Origin: Siphonodentalium dalli
Lineage: Eukaryota > Mollusca > Scaphopoda > Gadilida > Siphonodentaliidae
Assembly: GCA_032622095.1 (NCBI GenBank)
Contig: CP136068.1
Location: 156,823,151 to 156,887,150, forward strand
Length of the DNA: 64,000 bases
Direction: 5' to 3'
Part shown: positions 23,490 to 34,780 of the stretch, piece after piece
Layout: each line of letters starts with the position of its first letter
How positions within the stretch are numbered: position 1 is the stretch's first letter
Made by a program: the position numbers and the translations under genes
The notes under the pieces: generated by a model
Databases searched by the model: none
Seen by the model: only the letters and a program-made list of their open reading frames with translations
Told to the model about the DNA's origin: nothing

Positions 23490-23930
23490 TGATCATTGGA
23501 GCAGCGTGTATGAGTACGGTATACAGTGAGTTGCTGAATTGTCATGTGTGAGGTGTATATGCAAGTATGGAAGGTATAAATGGTCATGTGTGTGGGTATT
23601 GGTATATATATATGGTCCATAGTGAGATGAATATGTATACACTGACTGAATGTATGATCGTGAATGTGATGAATATGAATACATATAGTGACTATATGGT
23701 CATGAGCCAGGTGTAGGAGTATACCTGGTGTTCATGTATGGTGAATTGTGGCTGTATCGTCATTTGTGGTATGTACGGGTATAACCAAGTATGGCTGTAT
23801 GGTCAGGCGTACGTGTATAAAGTGGGCGACTATATTGCCATTTGTGTGGTATTTGTGTACATATGGAGTGACTGAGGTAATGGGTTGGTTGTACATGTGT
23901 ACCTTGGGTGGCTATCGCTTTCCACAATAA
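23490..23930 (-). repeat. Degenerate minisatellite, block 1 (reverse polarity)
   Basis: Irregular units of roughly 40-50 bp contain 'gtcatgtgtgaggtgtata' and 'atagtgact'. They are the complement of the units in the next block. The short ORFs here read Tyr/His/Ser/Thr-rich peptides in several frames, a sign of repeat translation rather than genes. Confidence 0.7.
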
Positions 23931-24038
23931 CTCAAGGATATGTTAATCAATAGAGAGGTCATGTCAGAGAGTTCTCCATCTTGATGGTGTTTATGTATAT
24001 GGGGGAAACATTAAACGTGGAAAGCGATAGCCACCCAT
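23905..24038. repeat. 20-bp perfect inverted repeat at the array polarity switch
   Basis: gggtggctatcgctttccac at 23906-23925 is exactly complementary to 24018-24037. The minisatellite is in one orientation to the left and the opposite orientation to the right. Confidence 0.85.
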
Positions 24039-25870
24039 TATCACACAGTCATTCCATATATACATAAACACCACAGATATAACAATATAGTGACCCAATG
24101 TATAAACGTACACCTGACCCATGACAACTGATGACAATACAGCCATGAGTCACAATGGAGGCACTTCGGGTATACTCCTAAACATGACACATAACCATAT
24201 AGTCACTCCGTGTATACCCATGCATTCACCTCACCGTTGGCTATACGGTAATCCCCCATATACCTATTCTCCACACACATGGTCAAATAGACATTCAATA
24301 TATACATCAACACCACAACAATGACCATAGAGTCACTACAGGTATACATACCTCACCAATCGCCACATAGCCACTCGCTTCATACACATACCCTCACCCA
24401 TGCCACCTGGTATACTCCTTCACATGACCTATGGCCATATAGTCACCCCGTGTGTACCTATTCAATACATTCATACATGATCATGGTCAATCCTTGTATA
24501 CACATTCACCTCACCATTGGCCATGTCACTCCCTGCATCCCTTACCTATGTGTCACACCATAGCCAAATAGCGACACAAGATATACTAAAACACCCCAGC
24601 CATGTCAGGAAAGTCACTCCATGTATGCATATGCACCTCATCCATGGCCATATAACCACTCGCTATATACATATACACCTCGCCCATGACCATATATCAA
24701 CACGTGTGTATACCCGTATATCCTACACATGACCATACCGCCACGAGTCACCAAGCAGGAACATCAGGTATACTCATACACCTGACACATGACCATTTAG
24801 TCACCCCTGTATAGATACTCATTACATTTACGATCATACAGTCACTCCCTGCATACCTACATGTACTCATCTCACCATTGACCATACAGTCACTACATGT
24901 ATACCTATTCGACACACATAGTCATATAACCACTTGATATATACATATGCAGCCCACCCTAGACCATAGAGTCACTCCAGGTATACATATACACCTCACT
25001 AACGGCCATTCAGCCCTTCCAGATATGCACACACGACCACTCATACCTTCCATACTTGCATATACACCTCACACATGACAATTCAGCAACTCGCTGTATA
25101 ATCATACACGCCATCCATGATCATTCAGCTAATCCCTATACACCCACCAATGATAATACATTCACGAGATATATAAATATCTACCACAAGGACACTCCCT
25201 ATATACCCACACGCTCGATAATGTCCACCAGCTTACTCCAGGTATGCATATACACTTCAAGCATGACCGTACAATCATGCGATGTATACCTATACACATT
25301 ACCCGTAACCATAAAATAACTCCCTATTTATCCACACACCCCATCCATGATCATACAGACAACAAATGTACATCCCACCCATGACCTTACAGTCACTCCA
25401 TATATACATAATCAACACATAGATGACCATGTAGCTATATCCATACACCACATCAATGCCCATACAGGCACATCGGGTTAACCCGTACTGGATAGACACA
25501 ACCATACACCATACAGTCACTCAATTCATACCGATTCACCTCACACATGACCGTGATCTCTCCCTGTATACATATGCATTATTATATTATATTAGTTATT
25601 ATATTGACAACGGGGTGACAGGAAGACAGCCAATCCTGGTTATGCCACTCCCACACAATAATTACACTTGATTTTTGATATATTATTGTTGATTTGTTGT
25701 AAACTAATTATTGTGTGAATAAAACATCATCATCTTACTATGGACAACCCACACGTAACCATATAGTCACTCCTTGTATACCTATTCACATCATTCATGA
25801 CATACAATAACTCCCTGTATACCTATTCACCTCACCTATGATCATAGAGTAACTCCCTGACTACCATCTT
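24039..25870 (+). repeat. Degenerate minisatellite, block 2 (forward polarity)
   Basis: About 30-40 irregular units contain 'catgaccatatagtcactcc', 'gtatac' and 'cacctcac', spaced about 35-50 bp. The array is interrupted at about 25570-25740 by unrelated AT-rich sequence. The many apparent ORFs of 60-95 codons are repeat artefacts. Confidence 0.75.
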
Positions 25871-26872
25871 GGCATCCACCCTGTATCCAGTTGATATTTT
25901 TAGTTATCATAATGGACCAGAATAGCCACAGATTATGGTTCATCTCGGTTCCGTCTCAAAGTTCTGCCCATTTCCTTTCAATAATATGGCCAGAATCACA
26001 AAAGAGGTTCTTGGCAAAATTCCATACTTTAAAATGAATTTGTCATGCCACATACGGAACTGGGACAACCAGAATATAACATATAGTTGTCAGTTAATTA
26101 ACTAACACGTATAATAACCAAGTGAGTCACAATTTACTACCTTTTATGATAACACAGAGAATAATGTTCGGGATATATGTAAATAAAACATTTTATAAAT
26201 TTGGTTGCCATTTTGGAAGCCATCTTGAGCAATTTGGTCTATAAATACCGTAGTGTGACACATTTAAGATAGACCAAAACAATAAACACATTTGAATCCA
26301 AAGACAGTTACATTGAAAAAATGGTCCATACCTGAAAAGTTAATTTTTGCCGATATTTATGTCAAGTTTTTGAGAGAAAAGTCCAATATTTTTGGTGGTG
26401 TCAGTGGTGACAATAGTAACAATTAACCATGGTGCATCAGACATGTTAGTATTCAATGTATAGGAGGCAGAATAGGAGGCCAATTTTATACATCAACCAC
26501 AATTTGTAAGCGATTGCAGGACACGCTGGGGCAATATTTACCATTTTCCATATTTTGGCGGCCATTTTGAGCCAAAGTAAGAATTTTGGTTCCAATGAGT
26601 TGGAATATTCATAGGTAATGATATGCCTCACTTAGATTACAAAGTTCTGTTCATTTCTTGTTGAAATATGACTAGAATCCCAATTGTGATTTTTTGTGAA
26701 ATTTTGTACCGCGTTTTTGAGGGAAGGGGCTAGGACACCAATAATTGCACATTTAATTGCTCAAATGATCAGTTAATATACAAAACACAAAATAAAGTCA
26801 CATTACTCAACCAGTTCCAAACAGTATGAAGATATTTGTGAAAAAAAACGTCATATTTTCAACTTAATCCTG

Positions 26873-27605
26873 ATTCACACAACTTTCAACCGGGTGTGAT
26901 TTCATGAAGAGCGTTTACTTATTAAATAACATACTTGTCCATATATGTATAGCAGATGATGAGATAGTTCTGACAGAAAGGTCTCGAGTGGTGATTCAAA
27001 TAATAAAATATTCCCATGTTCATGATATTATATGTATAACGAGTGTGAAATATGTCTCGATATTGACTTACTGTATTTTCGTGGCAATAAAAACAGTATG
27101 TGACTTTAAGTTGATTTTATGGGTGAAATATGGCTCACAGGCAGCGACAGGCACCCTCATTGGATTCAGCATACTTGATTTATACTAGAAAACTTAGTTT
27201 CATGCTTTTCCCCAAAAATGCCTCTAGGATTCTAGTATTCCACAAATGTAGCTTTTCCGACCAGACTAATATACCTTGCATAATTGTTGCCCCAAAAAGA
27301 ATTCCTGGGGACAATTGTAATCAGTGGTGTCCGTCCGTTCCTCTGCCCTAGATGGTTAAGTTTTAGTTCTGATTGTATTCAATGTGGCCAAGCGGCCTTT
27401 TATTAAACATGAAAGTTAGATTATAATACATCATGACTAAGTTTTCACTCCTTCCGATATATACATATAGCATCATGTATTGATTTGTAGGGTAAACTTG
27501 ACAAAATATCCCGCCTTTTGATCTGGCATAACGTCTGCTATAGAAATATATGCACACAGGATTTGACGAAACAGTATTATTGCTGGTTTACATCGAAGGA
27601 AACTT
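26873..27605. other. Non-coding stretch
   Basis: Short ORFs of up to 94 codons lie on the plus strand around 26904-27351, with no recognisable domain. No supported feature is seen. Confidence 0.35.
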
Positions 27606-28013
27606 TGACAAAGGCCAAAACAAAAAACTGCTCTGTTTCCGATAACATTGGGATAATTTTCCAGACAAGCATGCAGGGTTTTTTTTTATATTTTTTACAT
27701 TTTTTTTAAAAACCTTTCAACAGTAAGTGATATAATAGTGTAGTTACAGCCCCATGGAATATGGTAGATCGTTGTGTATTGAAAATGAGCCAAGCATTGG
27801 ATAAAAACATGCCGGCCCTTCAATTCATTCACTCTACAAATGTTGAGCTTATAAACAACTTATTTTTACTTTTGGGATTGGGGAAAAACAATAAATATAC
27901 CAGGTACCAGTAACTATAGACTAGCCTTCTGGAGAAAATTGGGAAAAAATACTGAGGCAGGCTAGAAAATCTCAGCAAGGCAGGGTATCGGAAACATGAT
28001 TTTTTTTTAGCCT
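27606..28013. mobile_element. Possible small relative of the 17.6-kb inverted-repeat element
   Basis: The left end 'aaaggccaaaacaaaaaac' followed by tgtttccgata is mirrored at the right by tatcggaaaca and 'tttttttagccta'. The spacing is about 400 bp. No target duplication is clear. Confidence 0.4.
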
Positions 28014-28084
28014 AATTCTTTGTATGCGTTATTAACATTATATGTACAAGCAATAGATTTTTATAAAATGAGGCATATTATGTT

Positions 28085-28180
28085 TTTGGTTATGTCCGTC
28101 CATCCATTCGCTTTTGGTTTCCGGATGATAACTTTAGATAGTTTCAACTGAATGGAAGGAATTTGGTATATAATATAATA
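28085..28180 (-). repeat. Fragment of the 'ccggaaacca' dispersed repeat
   Basis: Reading the minus strand gives 'taccaaatt', 'ctaaagttatcatccggaaa' and 'atggacggac', the same order as the end of the 14.5-kb repeat. Confidence 0.55.
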
Positions 28181-28262
28181 ATAGGTTTACTAGCTCAAAA
28201 TACAGTCAATCAGGCAGTTGTCTGAATTCATATAGTGGTTGATTGAATGATTCGCCACATAC

Positions 28263-28659
28263 AGTACTCTTGAGTGCCTAATAAAAGTACAGGGTGGAAT
28301 AATAGTACAGGTTGGAAAATGTCGCGTAACTGAATAATAGTACAGGGCGGAATAAACTTACAGACTGGAAATATTAGTACCATACATCCCAACAAAACGC
28401 ACCATCTGACTGGTTTACTGATGCCATGTGACAGAAATAGTTTTGATGGATAGCCAGGTCTGTGAATCTACAGTGTGCTTATCACTGTCAACAATCAGAG
28501 TTCATTTATCTATGAATAACACAATTTAAGATTGGTGAATTATTTCTTTTGGTTAATAATTTAATAAACGTACAGGACCAAATAACGATCGTACAGGTGG
28601 GAATTTTACCTTGATTTTAATAATCGTACATGTATGTTTATTAGGCACTCAAGAGTACT
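28263..28659. mobile_element. 397-bp element with 22-bp perfect terminal inverted repeats
   Basis: Positions 28263-28284 are exactly complementary to 28638-28659 (core ttgagtgcctaataa). The interior contains four or more 'gtacagg' motifs in 'aataatagtacaggt.gga' contexts, on both strands, resembling subterminal binding sites. No ORF is present. The right end abuts the foldback half-element. Confidence 0.75.
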
Positions 28660-28765
28660 GCCCTAAGTAATCGACTCCATAACCACAGCAGAATTATGGG
28701 TAATTTTTCAGGATTTAGTCGGAAATATGGCTTGTTGCCATTCATCGGAAAGCTCTCGGGGAGAG
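28654..28765. mobile_element. Foldback element, copy 3: left arm only
   Basis: Only one arm of the 8.2-kb family is present, ending at the palindrome centre (agctctcgggga). The second arm is missing. It may have been lost by recombination or by replication slippage at the hairpin. Confidence 0.85.
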
Positions 28766-29581
28766 GACACACAGACGGATGTAGTTGATTCCAAAAGTCC
28801 CCCCCATAATTAATTTTTCCGGGGACAAGCACTGAAAATAGACTAACTTGTGACAATCTGGATAAAATGTGCAATAATAGAACTCAGTTAACAAGTCAGT
28901 ATTATGAACGAATATCTAGACAACATGATAAGGTTACTACAATTGAACATTGTTAATTTACTCACATTATCATTCAACCACCCTGGATCTTTCTGAAATC
29001 CACATTTTCCCCATAAATTCTTCTTCCTTCGCTGTCCAGTTCAAATCAATGGTCTTAACATCTAGGCAAGAAATGAAGTAATTGTCCACATAACTCACTG
29101 GCATGTGGCGATTCAAACCATCTTAGAGTCCCCACATCTTCCACCTGGAAGAAAATTTCCTACATCTTGACATATACCATTAATAGTTTTCGTTAATAAT
29201 GAACGCACAGTTAAACAATTGTATACCATCAAATTGGGGGAAATACCCAAGGGGGGGGGGGGGGGGGGGGAGATAAACTGTTACACCGGTATTGAAAGTA
29301 ACTGGCAATATATCTTCGACATTGTTATTTCGCTTCAATAAATGCATTATTTTCGTTGGCGAGTACTCAATGGAGCATATTATCAATGTAAAAACGATTT
29401 TTTATCAACAATATGACTTTACATTTTAGCAATGATAATAAAGTGGATCTTATGACGGGGTACAATATAGTTAAAGACCGAAGTGCACAAAGTAGCGAAC
29501 CATCAGACGCTGAATGAAAGCTGTTTCAAAATGAGCGAATAATGTACAAAAATTTACCATATTAATATTTCTCTGTACATG
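28766..29581. other. Non-coding stretch with a G20 tract
   Basis: A pure G run of 20 lies at 29251-29270. No gene is recognised. Confidence 0.5.
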
Positions 29582-29798
29582 CAGTAATGCCCTAAGTAAT
29601 CGACTCCTTAAACACAGCAGAATTATGGGTAACTTTTCAGGATTTAGTCGGAAATATGGCTTGTTGCCATTCATCGGAAAGCTCTCCCTGAGAGCTTTCA
29701 GATGAATGACAACAAGCCATATTTCCGACTAAATCCTGAAAAGTTACCCATAATTCTGCTGTGTGTGTTAAGGAGTCGATTACTTAGGGCATTACTGT
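29582..29798. mobile_element. Foldback element, copy 4
   Basis: This is a complete palindrome of about 217 bp with ends gcagtaatgcc / ggcattactgt. The arms match copies 1 and 2. A 'gtgt' expansion near 29761 breaks perfect pairing. Confidence 0.9.
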
Positions 29799-30472
29799 AC
29801 CTAGCAAGGAGAATAGAAGTACATATTTCCAAGAAGTTCAAAAGTTAACACCAGTTTGAAGCAGCGGATAAAAATGAAACTGAAAGGATCTGTCATTAGT
29901 AAGACTATTTGTGCACTGCACATGACATACTGCATGTAGAAGTTATATATAGCTGCGGTAATGTGACACAGAGCTGTTCGAGTCAGATTTAAACTAGAAC
30001 TGAGTTTATATATGATGAACAATGTAGAAATGAATTCATGTTACAAACTACTCTAGGCCAGTATTTGACAGTGTCTGTTTTTACGCTGCAAAATGTAACT
30101 TAAACTATTATGCGAAATATATCTAAACTACAAATTTTTATTTCGGAAAAGCTTTATTTTCAGGTACATGCATTATTCGATGACTCAACTAGAACAGTGA
30201 CCATTTGTAAGTGCTTTTTTAATAAACAAGTTGGTGTGCCTATACAAACACATAGTTTGATCTTCTAATTGTTATTATATAATACCACAAAGTGATTTGT
30301 CAAAAAAAATAAGAAATAATCCAGTTGAAAAACTTGAGATTAATATTCATATGCTTCCGGTTATGAAGTGACAGCGACTTGTTGTGCGAAAAACATCTCG
30401 CAAAAAATGAATTTTTTATGAAGAAAAAGACAAGATCGTAACATTGAAACATCTGATGTGTTATATACACAT
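29799..30472. other. Non-coding stretch
   Basis: The sequence is AT-rich, with no recognisable gene or repeat. Confidence 0.4.
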
Positions 30473-30639
30473 TATCGGTACAGTGAAGTGATATGGGCTG
30501 CAGTATAACGCTGAGTTGACAATGTCAGATCGCCGTATCAAACGAGCTGCCACAGGCAGCAAATTTGATGCTGATGCAGCGATCTGACATCGTCAACGAG
30601 ACGTGATACTGCAGCCCATATCACTTCACTGAACCGATA
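30473..30639. mobile_element. Second type of hairpin element (167 bp)
   Basis: Arms of about 60 bp, from tatcggtacagtgaagtgat and its complement ending ...accgata, enclose a 40-nt loop with an internal gctgcc..ggcagc stem. The arms share nothing with the 8.2-kb foldback family. No target duplication is evident. Confidence 0.75.
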
Positions 30640-31336
30640 AAGCGTTTATTATACGACACATTTTTGGTTCATCCCATGTCACAAAGGGCAAAACTACTTC
30701 GTTACGCCATCCCATGTCATCACCCGGGCAAAAGTACTCCATTGAACATTCCCAGTCATCACCCGAAACTCCCAATTTAAGGTCGAGGAACTATTTTTTG
30801 TTGAATTTGGGGGTGATTTGCACAAACGCGTAATAATACAAAACAAATCTTTTGTAATAAGTCTTAACAGTTTAAATTTCGAAAAAAAACAATAGAACAG
30901 ATCCGTTTACGCTTCAAACGAACAGACCTGATAAATAGTTCTCAACTTCCGGTGACCTAATTTCACAGGATACTGATACGGAATTCAAAGGATACTGATA
31001 CGGAATTCATAGAATACCGATACGGCTCACGACCAGACAAGCGTTTTCCGACTGCTCGGAATTTATCGCCAAACAATAGTGGTATTTGTAAGGGATTAGT
31101 GGTAGTCATATAATAAAGTGTGATATCGTTAACCATTTTGGACAAAAAGAGAACTTTCTAAATGTGAATCTTGTATTCCTGGAATGCATCCATCCCCTCC
31201 TGATACAGTAAGAAGCTAACTATTTACATGACAACACATTGAGTTTATCTGATGAGCATAGCAATAAATAACTCATTTCAATAACACACCTGGTCTGTGT
31301 TATATGTTCTCTTCAAATTCACAGCAGCAAAGAGGT
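30640..31336. other. Non-coding stretch with a short tandem repeat
   Basis: About 2.5 copies of a 24-bp unit containing 'ggatactgatacggaattca' lie at 30968-31020. No gene is recognised. Confidence 0.45.
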
Positions 31337-31650
31337 ATTAATTACTTGAATTATAAAGGACAATAACTCTGTTAAAATATATCGGATCAAACCCATATTC
31401 GAACTCGATCTGTATCTAGGGGTGATAAATTCATATACCAAATTTGGTGTTGATCAGATGAAAAATGTTTGGAGTCATAGCAGCTTGGGTGAATTCTAAG
31501 TAAACATAAGAGTGAAAAGGGTTAATTAAACAATACCGAACACCATACAGATGAAGAACATGCTAAGAAAAACCTAGGTAAGAAATATGAGGCAGATCAG
31601 AAAAATATGTTCAACTTATTGCATTGGATAGCATGTGTGTGAAGGTCGAG
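31337..31650. repeat. Dispersed 'gggccataactctg' repeat, copy B
   Basis: It is roughly 88% identical by eye to 12226-12560 and runs from 'attacttgaattataaagg' to 'gcatgtgtgtgaagg'. It lacks the GGACGG tail seen in the 12.9-kb copy. Confidence 0.75.
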
Positions 31651-31919
31651 ATATATTCTATAACAGTATATGGTACATTGTATATCATTTTGAAGACAGA
31701 TTCATTGTGGTCCAAGTGAGATGATTAATCATATTCATGGGTTCACGTGACTGCCGGGGTTCTATACATGTACATGTAGTATGTCTTTTGAATGAAAATC
31801 TGTTTCGGTACCGGTACCGGTATGAGGTATCTCGGATTCTCGATCCAAAACAGCATCAACCCAATTTCTCAAGCTGTTGTGGACTGAGAAGACTTGGTCA
31901 AAACATGCCAATATATGCT

Positions 31920-32580
31920 ATTTCTGAATATATAGTCATGAAACGGAAAGAAATCAACTTTCCAAGAAAAGTTGTTTGAGTCAGTATTTTGGGCGGGAGA
32001 AAGATACCCGGGTTTATTATCGCCCCCACTCCCCAACCGAGAAGCTACTTATGACAAAAATTAACTTGTTATTTTATTGCTTATTTTGCTTCATACAGTC
32101 ATGAAATGGCGAGAGATACTTAGGCCTCGGTATTTCCCCCTCCCACCCCAAACCCTGACTCAATAAAATTTTTCTCGATTTAATTTTAATTTCTCGCCAT
32201 TTCATGACTATATAAAGCGATATACATGTAAGTGATAAATTATAAGATATTTTTTTCTCATATGTAGCTGCTGGTTTTTTTGGGGGGGGGGGGGGGGGGG
32301 GGGGGATATTCAGGCCTGTGTAATTTCTCCCCACCCCAAATCCTGACTCAATCAAAATTTTAATGGATATATAGGGCAATATAAGCGATAAAATAATTAG
32401 TTTATTTTTGTCATATACTCATATGTAGATGCTGGGTGTGGGGGGCTACTCAGACCTGGGTATCTAATTCCCCCCTCTCCATCCAAACCCTGACTCAAAC
32501 AACTTTTTCTTGTAACATGTTAATTTATCGCCATTTAATGACTATAATAAAATCAAAATAAATAAGCAATAAATTAATAC
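31920..32580. repeat. Repeat cluster built on 'tatagtcatgaaa' with a G24 tract
   Basis: Three to four units alternate 'atagtcatgaaatggcgaga', 'gttgtttgagtcag..ttggg' and C/G-rich 'cccccactcccc' stretches, in both orientations. A 24-nt G run lies at 32282-32305. Related units occur at 34499-34770. It is non-coding. Confidence 0.6.
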
Positions 32581-32896
32581 ATGTACATGTACATTTATAT
32601 TTTGTCATATGTTGAATTCTCGGTGGGTGTGAGCATTTGACAGACTGAAAATAGTAAAAAGGGGGGATGCACTGGGGGAGATATAATGTACACCAGGTAA
32701 ACAAACCATAAGCCGTGAATCCTTAAAACAAGATATTAACAGACCTGGATAATGAAATAGATACCTGGTAAACAATTCAGCAGGTATAACTCCTGATAAC
32801 AAATTTGTGCGGTACTTATCCAAGATACATGTATCCATGAGAACAAGTGGACGGACAGACGCATGCCCACTGTCATTCATCAGAACATACACCAAT

Positions 32897-33071
32897 GACC
32901 TAAACATTCAACCCCTTGGGTAACTTTTCAGGATTTAGTCCGAAATATGGCTTGTTGCCATTCATGAGAGCTTTCCGATGAATTTCAACAAGCCATATTT
33001 CCGACTGAATCCTGAAAAATTACCTATAATTCTGATGTGGTTAAGGGGTCGATTATTTAGGGCATTACTGT
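32897..33071. mobile_element. Foldback element, copy 5 (degenerate)
   Basis: The right arm is nearly complete, ending in gcattactgt. The left arm has lost the 'cagcagaattat' segment and the palindrome centre is shortened ('ttcatgagagctttcc'). It lies just upstream of the P2X7-tail-like exon, probably in its intron. Confidence 0.8.
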
Positions 33072-33178
33072 GTGTCGAGTTTGTTACACATTTGTCAAAG
33101 TTTGCATCAACAAAATTGAGGAATTGCATGTTAACTCTGAGTTGTTCCATAATACATGTATTTCCCTTGTCATTTCAG

Positions 33179-33596
33179 GTGTTCATGCGGCCTATGTACA
33201 GTGATGGAGACTACCTGTGAGTGCAGATGTTGCCATGAGATTGAAAAAGTAGAGGCCAAGCTGAAGGAATTGACAAAAGCGATTTCATAGGAAGAAGGAC
33301 ACTTCAAGTGTATCACAGAGACTGTCCCCTTCAGGAGTGTGTGCCTGGACCCATGGCTACTTGAAGTTGCATGGTTAGGATACCAGCAACAGTATAGTCA
33401 TCCTTTTAATGGACCTCTGCACAACAAATACAGGCATATAGCATACAGACAATTTATTCGGTGGTGCTATGGCTACCTTGGTTTGCATAACCGCAGACCT
33501 CTTCCATCGTGTGTTGTGAATGGCATCAGGCATGCTTTCCCAAATGATGGTGGAAATTACAGGGGCTTTCGTTTGCCCGAGCTTGAGAATGAATGA
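33179..33596 (+). pseudogene. P2X7-receptor-tail-like zinc domain, terminal exon with one in-frame stop
   Basis: A strong acceptor (tttcccttgtcatttcag) ends at 33178. In frame from 33180 the sequence reads CSCGLC..., then CECRCCHEIE, a TAG stop at 33288-33290, then in the same frame CITET, VCLDPWLLEVAW, YRQFIRWCYGYLG, NRRPLPSCVVNGIR and FPNDGGNYRGF before TGA. This Cys-cluster plus 'YRQF..W..G.LG..NRR..PSCVV..IR..FP' signature is that of the P2X purinoceptor 7 intracellular 'ballast' domain, which also occurs in many stand-alone invertebrate proteins. An AATAAA overlaps the end. Upstream exons are not identifiable. The stop argues for a decayed copy, but the rest of the frame is intact, so a recent mutation or sequencing error is possible. 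The domain call comes from recalled motif resemblance. Confidence 0.7.
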
Positions 33597-33705
33597 ATAA
33601 ATGAATGAAATCTTAATAGATTATTGTTACAATGTATCTCCCTAATCTTCATCTCCCATAAAATTCATCGATAAAATATCAAAGTGTTGTATAACAAAAT
33701 GGCAA

Positions 33706-33926
33706 ACTTTCAAGTAAGTGGCGCTCAGAAATGGGTTAACTCTTCCTGTGAGTAGAATCTCTCAGGTCATGCTCCATTTGCTACATGTCACATCTTTGTA
33801 TCTCACATAGTACTAATCTAATTGTTATGAAATGTATCAAAGATGGGACACATGGCGAATGGAGCATGACCGGAGAGTTTCTACTCGCAAAATTAACACA
33901 TTACTGAGCGCCACTTACTTGAAAGT
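33706..33926. mobile_element. Hairpin element A of a shared-loop pair
   Basis: The arms are about 90 bp (left starts actttcaagtaagtggcgct; right ends with its complement). The loop, about 33797-33842, contains ctaattgttatgaaat. The next hairpin has the same loop but different arms. Confidence 0.8.
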
Positions 33927-33943
33927 TAGCTTTTTTCAGATTT

Positions 33944-34107
33944 AGATTTTTTTTCTGGAGAATGAACACACAAAATAGTAAGTTATCCCCAGACAGAAAT
34001 CACTCTATCTCACATGGTAATAATCTAATTGTTATGAAATTTATCAAAGTAATTTATGTCAGGGGGTAACTTACTTTTTTATGTGTTCGTTCTCCAGAAA
34101 AAAATCT
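33944..34107. mobile_element. Hairpin element B of a shared-loop pair
   Basis: Arms of about 55 bp (agattttttttctggagaat and its complement) enclose a loop around 34005-34047. Over about 43 nt that loop matches the loop of the preceding hairpin at all but a few positions. Confidence 0.8.
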
Positions 34108-34498
34108 ATTTCATGACAGGGGTTAAACTAAAACATGCCGAATGAAAACTGATATTTTCTTGATTCAACTAATAATTGACATATATATATAAACTTTTGG
34201 ATAATATCTAGGGACTTACCCGATAGAAGTTTAACTATTTGGCATCACCAACAACAAAATGACATTCAATATTTTCAGCAAAAAACATAATTTAACCCTT
34301 CCATCGTTCAGTAGTTCCAAATGAAATGTTCAGATAATATGTTCAACAAATGACCTGAACTTATTATCTAAACTTTAACCACCACACCAATAAATAATGA
34401 ATTACTAGATGAGGTACCCAGTGTTAGACTAAAACATGCAGAATGAAAACACAATTGATTATTGAAATGGCGAGAAAAATGATTTTTGAGATTTAAAT
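34108..34498. other. Non-coding stretch
   Basis: Two phrases 'taaaacatgc.gaatgaaaac' near 34131 and 34431 indicate a diverged 300-bp direct repeat. No gene is seen. Confidence 0.4.
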
Positions 34499-34780
34499 TT
34501 GTATAGTCATGAAACGAAGATGTCCAGACCAGGATATAGCCCCCCCCCCCCCCCCCCCCTAATTGAGAAAAATCATGGTTTTATTGCTTATTTTGCTTTA
34601 TATAGTCATGAAACAGCGAGAAATTCACTTCTTCCGAGAAAAAGTTGTTTGAGTCAGCGTTTGGGTGGGGGTAAGATGTCCAGGCTAGGAGGGGAAGAAG
34701 TCCAGGACCTACATGACAAAAAATCATCTTGGGGTTTTATTGATTATTTTGCTTTATAGTCATGAAATAGCAAGAAATAG
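34499..34780. repeat. Second cluster of the 'tatagtcatgaaa' repeat with a C20 tract
   Basis: Three units contain 'atagtcatgaaa' and 'ttattgcttattttgcttta', as at 31920-32100. A C run spans 34540-34559. Confidence 0.6.

Larger units (their letters stand above)
23390..26870. repeat. Inverted-repeat-bounded block carrying minisatellite arrays
   Basis: About 115 bp at 23390-23505 (starting near gaagttgaaaatatgacg) reappears in reverse complement at about 26757-26872 with roughly 90% identity. This bounds 3.5 kb. Inside are the degenerate minisatellites and two diverged direct repeats starting near 25958 and 26643 that contain 'gttctg.ccatttc..ttgaaatatg'. 'ggccgccatttt' motifs recur at 23363, 26203 and 26557. 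No coding sequence is seen. Confidence 0.65.

Noticed and set aside
23432-25671. Series of His/Thr/Tyr-rich ORFs
   Set aside because: They lie in a degenerate minisatellite and are open in several frames because the unit lacks stops.
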